Shown: positions 53,732-62,162 of the stretch, piece by piece | Layout of the letters: each line of letters opens with the position of its first letter | How positions within the stretch are numbered: the first letter of the stretch is position 1 | Source of the DNA: Micromonospora sp. NBC_00389 | GTDB taxonomy: Bacteria; Actinomycetota; Actinomycetes; Mycobacteriales; Micromonosporaceae | DNA: 64,000 bases | Direction of reading: 5' to 3' | Assembly: GCF_036059255.1 (NCBI RefSeq) | Contig: NZ_CP107947.1 | Coordinates: 7,068,001-7,132,000, forward strand | Notes under the pieces: generated by a model | What the model saw: the letters and a program-made list of their open reading frames with translations, nothing else | What the model was told of the DNA's origin: nothing | The model's database searches: none | Program-made: the position numbers and the translations under genes

Positions 53732-53769
53732 CGCGGCGCGGACAGCACGGCGCGGACGGCCGTTGCGGG

Positions 53770-54582
53770 TCAGGCCGGTTCGGTGACGAAGTCGATGAGG
53801 CGTTCCATGGCGTTGATCAGGGGGGTCTCCACGTCGGCGAAGCTGTTCACCCGGGACAGGATGTGCCGCCACATGTCGGCCGGCTCGGCCACGCCGAGGG
53901 CCGCGCAGACCCCCTCCTTCCACGGCCGCCCCGGCGGTACCACCGGCCACGCCGCGATGCCCAGCGCCGCCGGCTTGACCGCCTGCCAGACGTCCACGTA
54001 CGGATGCCCGGTCACCAGCACGTAGGGCGAGTTCACCCGGGCCACGATCCGGCTCTCCTTGCTGCCGGGCACCAGGTGGTCGACGAGTACGCCGAGCCGC
54101 CGGGTCGGGCCGGGGGCGAAGTCGCGTACCTCGGCGTCGAGGGCGTCGATGCCGTCCAGCGGCTCCACGACCACGCCCTCGATCCGCAGGTCGTCGCCCC
54201 AGATCCGCTCGACCAGCGCGGCGTCGTGGATGCCCTCGACCCAGATCCGGCTGGCCTTGGCCACCTGCGCGCGGACGTTGTCCACCGCCACCGAACCGGA
54301 CGCGGTGCGCCGGCGGGCCGCCGGCACCGACGCGCGGGTCGGGCGGCGCAGCGTCACCGGGCGACCGTCGAGCAGGAACGCCGCCGGCAGCAGGGGAAAG
54401 TTGCGCCGCTTGCCGTGCCGGTCCTCCAGGACCACCGCGCCGGACTCGAAGCCCACCACCGCGCCGCAGAACCCGGATTCGGCGTCCTCCACCACGAGAT
54501 CCGGTTCGGCGTCCACCTCGGGGGTGACCTTCCGCCGCCGCCAGTCCCCCGCCAACACGTCCTCGCCGTATCGCCCCGCCAT
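53770..54582 (-). CDS. DUF3097 family protein
   Basis: A 270-residue soluble protein of the actinobacterial DUF3097 family. ASRIWVEGIHDAALVERIWGDDLR and VLVDHLVPGSKESRI resemble the Toprim-like pattern (Glu in VEGIHD, Asp in LVDH), and PYVLVTGHPYVDVWQAVKP is another conserved block. The Toprim idea is inference; the family is uncharacterised. TAGCGT lies seven bases before the ATG and there is no ribosome site, so the leaderless start MAGRYGEDVLAG is chosen over longer readings. Confidence 0.85.
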   Translation of the reverse strand: MAGRYGEDVLAGDWRRRKVTPEVDAEPDLVVEDAESGFCGAVVGFESGAVVLEDRHGKRRNFPLLPAAFLLDGRPVTLRRPTRASVPAARRRTASGSVAVDNVRAQVAKASRIWVEGIHDAALVERIWGDDLRIEGVVVEPLDGIDALDAEVRDFAPGPTRRLGVLVDHLVPGSKESRIVARVNSPYVLVTGHPYVDVWQAVKPAALGIAAWPVVPPGRPWKEGVCAALGVAEPADMWRHILSRVNSFADVETPLINAMERLIDFVTEPA

Positions 54583-54822
54583 GTCGATCACGCTAACCCC
54601 GTCGCACCCACACATCACCCCGACACACCGCCGCCTGCCGGGCACCATGCCCCACCGCCTCGGTCACAGCGGCGGCGAAACGCCGCGAACCACCAGCGAA
54701 CCCCCGCCACCACTGCGTTGTCGGCACGGGCAGAGGCGGGGCGAAGGGGGCAGTTCGGGGCACGCAGGGCGGCCGGAGCGGCAGTCGAGACAGGGCCGCC
54801 GGTCACCACGTACCCTTTCGGC

Positions 54823-55617
54823 ATGTCCACCCCCGCAACGGGCGCGGCCACACTCGCGCCGCGCCGGTCGAGCCGGTTTGTTGCCTGGGTGCGCGCGTGG
54901 CGCGCCGGGTTGGTGCCGTACGACGAGGTCGCCGACGCCATCGCGGGCGACGAGGAACACCTCGTGGCGGACGCTCCCGGCACCTGGACCGACGTCCCAC
55001 TCAGCGCCGCGCTGCCCACCCTGGCCAAGCTCTCCCCGGACGAGATCCGCCTGGTGCTGCCCGCGCCGGGTGACCCCCGAGGGCTGCCCGGCCCCGGCGA
55101 CTTCGCCGGCGCGGCACTGGTCACGGGCGAGGCGGTGGTGGCTGGCATGCTCGGGTTGATCCCGCAGGTCCGGCTGCACACCTCCGGCTCCGGGGACTGC
55201 TTCGAGACGGTGCTCTGGCGGGTGTACCCGCTGCCGGCCAACGCGCCCGCCGCGTCGCTCGTGTTGCCCGGTGCCGCCGAGGCGGAGGCCGAACTGGCCG
55301 CCGCGCTGGCCGAGACCACCGCCGCGCTGACCCGCCTGGACGTCGCCCAGTGGCGACCCGAGCTGGCCGGCGCGCTGGCCGCGCTGCGCCGCCCGGACGG
55401 CGCCACCGACCTGCCGCCCGGCTTCGACCCCCGCGCCCGCCGGCTCTTCGCCCGGGCCGCGGTGCTCGACCGGGTGCTGGCGCTGGCCGGGCACGCCGCC
55501 CCCGGTGGCGCGATCAACAACTACGAGGCCCAGCAGCGCGACGCCGCGCTCCGCCCGCTCACCGCGGCCTGCCGGCAGGCACTGGTGGCCGCCTGCAACG
55601 CCCCGCTGCGCCCCTGA
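54823..55617 (+). CDS. Unrecognised soluble protein (264 residues)
   Basis: A 264-residue protein that I do not recognise. The N-terminal half contains RFVAWVRAWRAGLVPYDEVADAIAG and LPTLAKLSPDEIRLVLPAPGDPRG, and the C-terminal half is alanine-rich and helical, possibly coiled. There is no signal peptide or membrane segment. TACCCT lies six bases before the ATG, so the transcript is probably leaderless; this discards a much longer reading that runs through the upstream repeat. The 240-base gap before it contains no other feature that I can support. Confidence 0.68.
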   Translation: MSTPATGAATLAPRRSSRFVAWVRAWRAGLVPYDEVADAIAGDEEHLVADAPGTWTDVPLSAALPTLAKLSPDEIRLVLPAPGDPRGLPGPGDFAGAALVTGEAVVAGMLGLIPQVRLHTSGSGDCFETVLWRVYPLPANAPAASLVLPGAAEAEAELAAALAETTAALTRLDVAQWRPELAGALAALRRPDGATDLPPGFDPRARRLFARAAVLDRVLALAGHAAPGGAINNYEAQQRDAALRPLTAACRQALVAACNAPLRP

Positions 55618-55651
55618 CGGGAGGCGGCGGCACCGGCACGAGGCCAGCCGG

Positions 55652-56431
55652 TCAGACCTCGTCGAGCAGGTCGGCGACCGAGTTGACGATCCGGGACGGG
55701 CGGTACGGGTAGCGCTCCGCCTCGGTGCGGCTGCTGATTCCGGTGAGCACCAGGATGGTCTCCAGCCCGGCCTCCAGGCCGCACAGGATGTCGGTGTCCA
55801 TCCGGTCGCCGATCATCGCGGTGCTCTCCGAGTGCGCGTTGATGGTGTTCAGCGCGGAGCGCATCATCATCGGGTTCGGCTTGCCGACGAAGTACGGCTC
55901 CACCCCGGTCGCCTTGGAGATCATGGCGGCGACCGAGCCGGCGGCGGGCAGCGCGCCCTCCACGGAAGGGCCGGTCACGTCGGGGTTGGTGCAGATGAAC
56001 CGGGCCCCGTCGTTGATCAGCCGGACCGCCTTGGTGATCGCCTCGAAGCTGTAGGTGCGGGTCTCCCCGAGCACCACGTAGTCCGGCGCGAAGTCGGTGA
56101 GCACGTAGCCCACGGCATGCAGCGCCGTGGTCAGCCCGGCCTCCCCGATCACGTACGCGGTGCCGCCCGGCCGCTGGTCGGCGAGGAACTGGCCGGTGGC
56201 CAGTGCTGAGGACCAGATCGACTCCTCCGGCACGTCCAGCCCCATCCGGCTCAGCCGAGCCGTCAGGTCGCGCGGGGTGTAGATCGAGTTGTTGGTCAGC
56301 ACCAGGAACGGCTTGCCGGAGGCGCGCATCCGTTTGATGAACTCCGGCGCGCCGGGCACCGGCTGGCCCTCGTGCACCAGCACGCCGTCCATGTCGGTCA
56401 GCCAGCTCTGCACGGGCTTTCGGTCCTGCAT
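55652..56431 (-). CDS. HAD-IIA family phosphatase (NagD-like)
   Basis: A 259-residue HAD-superfamily hydrolase. Motif I is WLTDMDGVLVHEG (Asp-x-Asp), motif II is in FLVLTNNSIYTPRDL, and motif III/IV is MIGDRMDTDILCGLEAG. The large C2 cap domain between residues 90 and 180 classes it as HAD-IIA, which includes NagD nucleotide phosphatases and p-nitrophenyl phosphatases. PYFVGKPNPMMMRSAL supplies the conserved Lys. The ATG start MQDRKPVQ is chosen because upstream sequence belongs to the intergenic region and the ferrochelatase gene. Substrate not assignable. Confidence 0.9.
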   Translation of the reverse strand: MQDRKPVQSWLTDMDGVLVHEGQPVPGAPEFIKRMRASGKPFLVLTNNSIYTPRDLTARLSRMGLDVPEESIWSSALATGQFLADQRPGGTAYVIGEAGLTTALHAVGYVLTDFAPDYVVLGETRTYSFEAITKAVRLINDGARFICTNPDVTGPSVEGALPAAGSVAAMISKATGVEPYFVGKPNPMMMRSALNTINAHSESTAMIGDRMDTDILCGLEAGLETILVLTGISSRTEAERYPYRPSRIVNSVADLLDEV

Positions 56432-56466
56432 CGATGATCCCAGGGTGTCGGTGGGCGGGTGGACGG

Positions 56467-57495
56467 TCAGGGGCGACGGGTCGGCACGCAGCAGACGGTG
56501 GGGCAGGTGTCCCAGATCGGCAGCTCGCCCAGGCGGCGGCGCAGCTGTGCGCCGTCCGGGTCGGTCCGCTCGGTGACCAGCTCGCGGACCATGGTCACGA
56601 AGCGCGGGTCGGTGCCCGGGGTGCCGGCCCGGGCGAATTCCAGGCCGAGCTGCTTGGCCGTCTCCAGCGCCTCGGTGTCCAGGTCCCACACCACCTCGAG
56701 GTGGTCGGAGATGAACCCGATCGGGCTGACCACCACGCTGGTGGTGTCGCCCTGGGCGAGGGTGGCCAGGTGGTCGTTGATGTCCGGCTCCAGCCACGGC
56801 ACCTGCGGCGGACCCGAGCGGCTCTGCCACACCAGGTCGTACGGCAGGTCCGGGGCTGCGGCCGCGGCCACCAGCCGGGCGGCCTCGTGCAGCTGCGCCT
56901 CGTACCGGCCGCCGTGTGGGCCGGCGTTGGCCGCCATCGAGGTGGGGACGGAGTGGGCGGTGAAGACCAGTCGGGTGGTGCCCCGCTTGGCCGGGTCGAG
57001 CTGGCCCAACGCGGCCCGGACGGCGTCCGTGTGCGGCTCGATGAACCCGGGATGGTCCCAGAACTGGCGCAGCTTCTCGATCACCGGGGCGTCCGGGCCG
57101 ACCGCGGCCCGGGCGGCGGCGATGTCCTCCTGGTACTGCCGGCACGACGAGTAGCCGCCGTACGCGCTGGTGACGAAGGCCAGCGCCCGGGTGACACCGT
57201 CGTCGCGCATCTGGGTCACGGTGTCGGCGAGCAGCGGGTCCCAGTTGCGGTTGCCCCAGTAGACGGGCAGGTCGAGGCCGTTGGCGGCGAAGTCGGCGCG
57301 GACGGCGGCCAGCAGGTCACGGCACTGCTGGTTGATCGGGGACACCCCGCCGAAGTGCAGGTAGTGCTCGACGACCTCGGCCAGCCTCTCGGGCGGCACG
57401 CCGCGACCCCGGGTCACGTTCTGCAGGAACGGCATCACGTCCTCGGGCCGCTCCGGCCCACCGAAGGACACCAGCACCACCGCGTCGTACGCCAT
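56467..57495 (-). CDS. hemH: Ferrochelatase (probably coproporphyrin ferrochelatase)
   Basis: A 342-residue iron chelatase for heme synthesis; actinobacterial members act on coproporphyrin III in the coproporphyrin-dependent pathway (family knowledge). MAYDAVVLVSFGGPERPEDVMPF is the N-terminus, FTAHSVPTSM holds the catalytic His, and VVVSPIGFISDHLEVVWDLD the partner Glu/Asp. A cysteine in YSSCRQYQED and three more in DTCPTVCC at the C-terminus fit the four ligands of a [2Fe-2S] cluster seen in mycobacterial relatives. AAGAAT lies six bases before the ATG. The order fabG-inhA-hemH is shared with Mycobacterium. Confidence 0.93.
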   Translation of the reverse strand: MAYDAVVLVSFGGPERPEDVMPFLQNVTRGRGVPPERLAEVVEHYLHFGGVSPINQQCRDLLAAVRADFAANGLDLPVYWGNRNWDPLLADTVTQMRDDGVTRALAFVTSAYGGYSSCRQYQEDIAAARAAVGPDAPVIEKLRQFWDHPGFIEPHTDAVRAALGQLDPAKRGTTRLVFTAHSVPTSMAANAGPHGGRYEAQLHEAARLVAAAAAPDLPYDLVWQSRSGPPQVPWLEPDINDHLATLAQGDTTSVVVSPIGFISDHLEVVWDLDTEALETAKQLGLEFARAGTPGTDPRFVTMVRELVTERTDPDGAQLRRRLGELPIWDTCPTVCCVPTRRP

Positions 57496-57596
57496 GGGCC
57501 CATTCTTGCCGGTCGGGCGGAACGACCCGGCGACGCCCCCTGCTCCGGCCCACGTGGATCACACGGGACGGCGGTCAGGGGGCGTCGCCGGGGACG

Positions 57597-58364
57597 TCAG
57601 GCGCCGATGGCGTGGTAGCCGCCGTCGACGTGCACGATCTCGCCGGTGGTGGCCGGGAACCAGTCGGACAGCAGCGCCAGGCAGGCCCGGGCGGCCGGCT
57701 CCTGGTCGGTGAGGCTCCAGCCCAGCGGGGCCCGCTCGGTCCAGGCGTCCTCGAACTGGTCGAAGCCGGGAATCGACTTGGCGGCGATGGTGCGCAGCGG
57801 CCCGGCGGCGACCAGGTTGCTGCGGATGCCCTGCTTGCCCAGGTGCAGCGCCAGGTAACGGGAGGCGGATTCCAGGCCGGCCTTGGCCACGCCCATCCAG
57901 TCGTAGACCGGCCACGCCTTGGTCGCGTCGAAGGTCAGGCCGACCACCGCGCCGCCGGGGGACATCAGCGGCAGCGCCGCCATGGCCAGCGACTTGTACG
58001 AGAAGGTGGAGACGTGCAGCGCGGTCGCCACGTCCTCCCAGGGAGCGTCGAGGAAGCCGCCGCCGAGGCAGCTCTGCGGCGCGAAGCCGATCGAGTGGAC
58101 AACGCCGTCGAGCCCGTCGACGTGCTCGCGGACCCGGTCGGCGAGGCTGGTCAGGTGCTCCGTGTTGGTCACGTCCACCTCGATAACCGGCGCCGGCTCG
58201 GGCAGTCGCTTGGCGATCCGCTCGACCAGGGAGAGCCGTCCGAAGCCGGTCAGCACGACCTGCGCGCCGTTCTCCTGGGCGATCTTCGCCACCGAGAAGG
58301 CGATCGAGGCGTCGGTGATGACGCCGGTGACCAGCAGCCGCTTACCGGCGAGCAGTCCGGACAT
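57597..58364 (-). CDS. inhA: Enoyl-[acyl-carrier-protein] reductase (InhA/FabI type)
   Basis: A 255-residue NADH-dependent short-chain reductase of type II fatty acid synthesis. The nucleotide loop is atypical as expected for FabI (LLVTGVITDASIAFSVAK). The active-site pair is Tyr and Lys in VYDWMGVAKAGLESASRYLA, as in mycobacterial InhA, and FAPQSCLGGGFLDAPW lies in the substrate loop. It ends HVDGGYHAIGA. It follows fabG by 36 bases with GGAGG before its ATG, so the pair is an operon. InhA is the target of isoniazid in mycobacteria. Confidence 0.93.
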   Translation of the reverse strand: MSGLLAGKRLLVTGVITDASIAFSVAKIAQENGAQVVLTGFGRLSLVERIAKRLPEPAPVIEVDVTNTEHLTSLADRVREHVDGLDGVVHSIGFAPQSCLGGGFLDAPWEDVATALHVSTFSYKSLAMAALPLMSPGGAVVGLTFDATKAWPVYDWMGVAKAGLESASRYLALHLGKQGIRSNLVAAGPLRTIAAKSIPGFDQFEDAWTERAPLGWSLTDQEPAARACLALLSDWFPATTGEIVHVDGGYHAIGA

Positions 58365-58400
58365 GCAGGGGTTCCTCCGTACGTAGTCAGAAAGCGCTGG

Positions 58401-59105
58401 TCAGTGGCCCATGCCGAGGCCACCGTCGACCGGGATCACGGCGCCGGAGACGTACCCGGCGGTGTCCCCGGCGAGCCAGGTGACCACGGCGGCGACCTCG
58501 TCCGGGTGGGCCATCCGGCCGGCCGGGATCGACTTGCGGATCTCCGCCTTGCGGTCGTCGGACAGGCCGGCGGTCATGTCCGTGTCGATGAAGCCGGGCG
58601 CCACCACGTTCGCGGTGATGTTGCGGCTGCCCAGTTCCCGGGTGATCGAGCGGGCCACGCCGACCAGGCCGGCCTTGCTGGCGGCGTAGTTGACCTGACC
58701 AGCACCTCCGGAGAGGCCCACCACCGAGGAGATGAAGATCATGCGGCCCCACTTGGCCCGGAGCATCTTTCCGGAGGCTCGCTTGGCGACCCGGAACGCC
58801 CCGCTGAGGTTGGTGTCCAGCACGCCGGTGAACTGCTCCTCGGACATCCGCAGCAGCAGCGTGTCGTCGGTGATGCCGGCGTTGGCGACCAGCACCTCGA
58901 CCGGCCCGAGCTCCGCCTCGATGGCGGTGAACGCCGCGTCGATCGAGGCCGCGTCGGTGACGTCGGCCCGCACCCCGAACAACCCCTCGGGGGCGTCGCC
59001 GCTGCGGTGGGTCACCGCCACCCGGTCGCCCTGCTTGGCGAAGGCCTGCGCGATGGCCAGGCCGATTCCCCGGTTGCCCCCGGTCACCAGCACGGTACGG
59101 GCCAC
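58401..59105 (-). CDS. fabG: 3-oxoacyl-[acyl-carrier-protein] reductase FabG (MabA-like)
   Basis: A 234-residue NADPH-dependent short-chain dehydrogenase. The Rossmann loop TGGNRGIGLAIAQAF, the NAG motif in VLVANAGITDDTLL, the catalytic SSVVGLSGGAGQVNYAASK (Ser, Tyr, Lys) and the terminal VDGGLGMGH are complete. It precedes inhA, as mabA (fabG1) does in Mycobacterium tuberculosis, so the two probably elongate acyl chains in sequence. The GTG start has AAGGGGGAA upstream. Confidence 0.93.
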   Translation of the reverse strand: MARTVLVTGGNRGIGLAIAQAFAKQGDRVAVTHRSGDAPEGLFGVRADVTDAASIDAAFTAIEAELGPVEVLVANAGITDDTLLLRMSEEQFTGVLDTNLSGAFRVAKRASGKMLRAKWGRMIFISSVVGLSGGAGQVNYAASKAGLVGVARSITRELGSRNITANVVAPGFIDTDMTAGLSDDRKAEIRKSIPAGRMAHPDEVAAVVTWLAGDTAGYVSGAVIPVDGGLGMGH

Positions 59106-59259
59106 GGTTCCCCCTTGCGAATGGTCAGCACGGACGCGTCGGAGCCTAGGCGTTACCGGCAGGTAAGCGCTAACGGGAACGCGTCACACCGGGGTACGAC
59201 ACCGGGATCAACCCCTGGTGGCACGACCTGCGGGGGTGTTGGCCCGTAGCCTCCCGGTG

Positions 59260-60498
59260 GTGAACCGGCAACTGATCGCCGCGGCCCTGCGCGCTTTGCG
59301 GCAGACCCTGCTGGGCCCGGACGCCCCGGCCGTCCGTCCGTTGCTGGCCCGCTGGCCCAGGCTGGCCCGTTACTCCGCCCCGGTCGGGCTGCTCGCCGCG
59401 CTCGGCCTGTTCTGGATCACGTTTGCCGTGGAGAGCGACTGGGGCCTGCCGGCGCCGATCGGGGTGTTGTTCGCGGCGTTGACCGTGGCACCGCTGCTGG
59501 CGCTGCCCCGGCATCCGCTGCTGGCCTGGCGGCTGATGGTGCTGGCCCTGCTGGTGTGCACGTTCAACGCGCCGGCTGACGAGCCCTGGCCGTGGACCCC
59601 GCCGCTGGCGCTCGGGTCGATCGCGGTGGTCGCGGGGGTCGTCGCGCGGGTCGACCGGCCGGTGCTGGTCTGGCTGGTGACGATCACCACGGTGCCGGTG
59701 CTCACCCTGGTTCACCCCGAGAACCGGGCCGCCGTCCTGGCGCTACTCGGCGCGCTGGCGATCGTCGGCGACCTGGTCCGGCGCAACCGGTTGTCCCGCC
59801 GGGCACTGGCCGCGCAGACCGAGCTGAGCGAGCGGGAGCAGGAGCGCCGCGCGGTGTTGGAGGAACGCACCCGAATCGCCCGCGAAATGCACGACGTGGT
59901 GGCCCACCACATGTCGCTGATCGCGGTGCAGGCGGAGACCGCGCCGTACCGGCTGACCGACGTGCCGGCGCCGGCCGCGGCGGAGTTCGCGGCCATCGCC
60001 GGCTCGGCCCGCGCCGCGCTGACCGACATGCGGCGGCTGCTGGGCGTGCTGCGCAGCGAGTCGAACGGCCCGCAGACCGCGCCGCAGCCCGACCTGGCCG
60101 ACCTGGGCTCGATGGTGGACGCGGCCCACCGGGCCGGGCTGCCGGTGACTCTGGACGCCGAGCCGGTGGACGACGGGCTGGTGCCCGCGCCGGTCGGGCT
60201 GGCCGCGTACCGGATCGTGCAGGAAGGGCTGGCCAACGCGGCCCGCCACGCGGGCGGTGCCGCGGTGCGGGTCACCGTCCGCGCCGGCCGGTCCACCCTG
60301 GCGGTACGCGTGCAGAACGCGCCGCCCGACGACCTGGACGTCCGGCCGGCCGCCGAGGCCGGCGCCGGGCACGGGCTGACCGGCATGCGGGAGCGGGCCA
60401 CCTCACTGGGCGGTACGTTCACCGCCGGGCCGCTGCCCGGCGGAGGCTACGAGGTGGCGGTCGAGCTGCCGTACGACGTTGAGGGCGGGGACCGATGA
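59260..60498 (+). CDS. NarL-type sensor histidine kinase
   Basis: A 412-residue kinase. Four or five helices span residues 35-165 with no large extracellular loop, so it senses at or within the membrane. The HisKA_3 phospho-acceptor is His in IAREMHDVVAHHMSLIAVQAE, and the ATPase domain has YRIVQEGLANAARHAGG (N-box) and AGHGLTGMRERATSLGG (G-boxes). TAGCCT lies seven bases before the GTG VNRQLIAAAL, so the leaderless start is preferred over an upstream GTG. It overlaps the response regulator by ATGA. Confidence 0.9.
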   Translation: MNRQLIAAALRALRQTLLGPDAPAVRPLLARWPRLARYSAPVGLLAALGLFWITFAVESDWGLPAPIGVLFAALTVAPLLALPRHPLLAWRLMVLALLVCTFNAPADEPWPWTPPLALGSIAVVAGVVARVDRPVLVWLVTITTVPVLTLVHPENRAAVLALLGALAIVGDLVRRNRLSRRALAAQTELSEREQERRAVLEERTRIAREMHDVVAHHMSLIAVQAETAPYRLTDVPAPAAAEFAAIAGSARAALTDMRRLLGVLRSESNGPQTAPQPDLADLGSMVDAAHRAGLPVTLDAEPVDDGLVPAPVGLAAYRIVQEGLANAARHAGGAAVRVTVRAGRSTLAVRVQNAPPDDLDVRPAAEAGAGHGLTGMRERATSLGGTFTAGPLPGGGYEVAVELPYDVEGGDR

Positions 60499-61157
60499 TC
60501 AAGGTGCTGATCGCCGACGACCAGGCGATGGTCCGGCAGGGCTTCGGAGCGTTGCTCGCCGCCCAACCCGACCTGCTGGTGGTGGGTGACGCCGCCGACG
60601 GCGCACAGGCCGTCGCCGCCGCCCGCCGGCTCGACCCGGACGTGGTGCTGATGGACGTGCGGATGCCGGTGCTGGATGGGCTTGCCGCCACCCGCAAGCT
60701 GCTCGGCGACCGGTCGACGCAGCGCCCCCGGGTGCTCATCCTCACCACCTTCGACCTGGACGACTACGTGTACGAGGCGCTGCGCGCCGGGGCCAGCGGC
60801 TTCCTGCTCAAGGACGCCCCGGCGGCCGACCTGGTGCAGGCGGTGCGGGTGGTGGCGGCCGGCGACGCCCTGCTCGCCCCGGCGGTCACCCGTCGGCTGA
60901 TCGCCGAGTTCGCGGCCCGCCCGGACCGCCGCCGGCCCCGCCCCACCGACCTGGCCGGGCTCACCCCGCGGGAGACCGAGGTGCTGCGGTTGATCGCCCG
61001 AGGCCGCAACAACGCGGAGATCGCCGCCGACCTGGTGGTGGCCGAGCAGACCGTGAAGACGCACATCGGGCGGATCCTGGCCAAGCTGGGGCTGCGAGAC
61101 CGGGCCCAGGCCGTCGTGTTGGCGTACGAGACGGGTCTGGTCGCCGCCGGCGAGTAG
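60495..61157 (+). CDS. NarL/LuxR-type response regulator
   Basis: A 220-residue regulator. The receiver domain has the acidic pair DDQ near residue 9, the phospho-acceptor Asp in VVLMDVRMPVLDG (about residue 54), and Thr/Lys in ILTTFD and GFLLKDAP. The C-terminal LuxR helix-turn-helix is LTPRETEVLRLIARGRNNAEIAADLVVAEQTVKTHIGRIL. It is coupled to the kinase gene by ATGA. The target genes are not evident; the adjacent hydrolase and acyltransferase are candidates. Confidence 0.93.
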   Translation: MIKVLIADDQAMVRQGFGALLAAQPDLLVVGDAADGAQAVAAARRLDPDVVLMDVRMPVLDGLAATRKLLGDRSTQRPRVLILTTFDLDDYVYEALRAGASGFLLKDAPAADLVQAVRVVAAGDALLAPAVTRRLIAEFAARPDRRRPRPTDLAGLTPRETEVLRLIARGRNNAEIAADLVVAEQTVKTHIGRILAKLGLRDRAQAVVLAYETGLVAAGE

Positions 61158-61256
61158 CTCCGCGGAGCCAGCCCGGGAACGGCTCTCCGGGACGACGACC
61201 GGGCGCCACCCACCAACGCACCCTGCCTCTGGACGACATTCCGGAGGGAGAACGTG

Positions 61257-62162
61257 ATGCGACGACGAGGTGCCAGCCGGCTGGCGTTGGCCGCGCTGCT
61301 CGGCGTGAACCTGGTTCTACCCACCCGAGCCGAGCCGGTCGCGGCGGCCGGTTTCGTCGAGGCGTACCCGGTCACGGCGGCGGCGATGCGCGCGGCCGGC
61401 CCGCCGTACGCGGACTGGGTTGCCGGCGGACGCCGGTTCCTCACGTTCGACCCACGCGGCGACGGCCGTGCGGTCGAGGTGCTCGGCGACCTGGCCGACG
61501 CCGATCGGATTGCGGTGCTGGTGCCCGGTGTGGGCAGCACCCTGGCCGACTTCGACCGAGGGCTGGGCGGGGTCGCCCACCGGGCGCCAGCGGTACAGGC
61601 CGGGCAGTTGTACCGGGCACTGCGGGCGGCCGACCCGGCGGCGCGGGTCGCGGTGCTGGCCTGGCTCGGCTACGACCCGCCCGACGGGGTGCTGACCGCC
61701 GTCGGCGGCGCCAGCGCCCGGCGCGGCGCGGTCGGCCTGGCCGCGCTGTTGCGGGAGCTGGCCGGCCGCCGCCCGGCCGCGACGATCACCCTGGTCGGGC
61801 ACAGCTACGGGGCGCTGGTGGTGTCGCTGGCCGCGGCGGCCGCCCCACCGCAGGTCAGCGACGTGGTCAGCATCGGCGGGATCGGCGCCGGGGTGCAGCA
61901 CGCCGATGAGCTGCGCGGCGGTCGGCGGTTCTGGGCGGCCGAGGCACCCACCGACTGGATCCGCCGGGTGCCATCCGTGCGGTTGGCAGGCCTCGGGTAC
62001 GGCCGTCGCCCCGGCGACCCGGCGTTCGGCGCCCGGCCGTTGCCGGTGGCCGGGGTCGCGGGGCACGACGGCTACCTGGTGCCGGGCAGCGCCACGCTGG
62101 TCGCGGTGGCGGCGGTCGTGCGGGACGGAGCCGCCGCCGAGCGGGCGGGGAGCGCCCGGTGA
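61257..62162 (+). CDS. Secreted alpha/beta hydrolase (DUF1023-like)
   Basis: A 301-residue protein. An N-terminal signal (SRLALAALLGVNLVLPTRAEPVAAA) suggests export. The nucleophile elbow is GHSYG in TITLVGHSYGALVVSLA, IAVLVPGVGSTLADF is the strand with oxyanion residues, and a late histidine is in VAGHDGYLVPGS. This is the DUF1023 type of alpha/beta hydrolase found across actinobacteria; the substrate is unknown. The ATG is chosen over a GTG one codon before because GGAGGGAG is then six bases away. It overlaps the acyltransferase gene by GTGA. Confidence 0.83.
   Translation: MRRRGASRLALAALLGVNLVLPTRAEPVAAAGFVEAYPVTAAAMRAAGPPYADWVAGGRRFLTFDPRGDGRAVEVLGDLADADRIAVLVPGVGSTLADFDRGLGGVAHRAPAVQAGQLYRALRAADPAARVAVLAWLGYDPPDGVLTAVGGASARRGAVGLAALLRELAGRRPAATITLVGHSYGALVVSLAAAAAPPQVSDVVSIGGIGAGVQHADELRGGRRFWAAEAPTDWIRRVPSVRLAGLGYGRRPGDPAFGARPLPVAGVAGHDGYLVPGSATLVAVAAVVRDGAAAERAGSAR

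Noticed and set aside
53521..54822. N-terminal extension of the 54.8 kb protein
   Set aside because: It crosses the palindromic repeat and the DUF3097 gene in antisense; the leaderless ATG with TACCCT is a better start.
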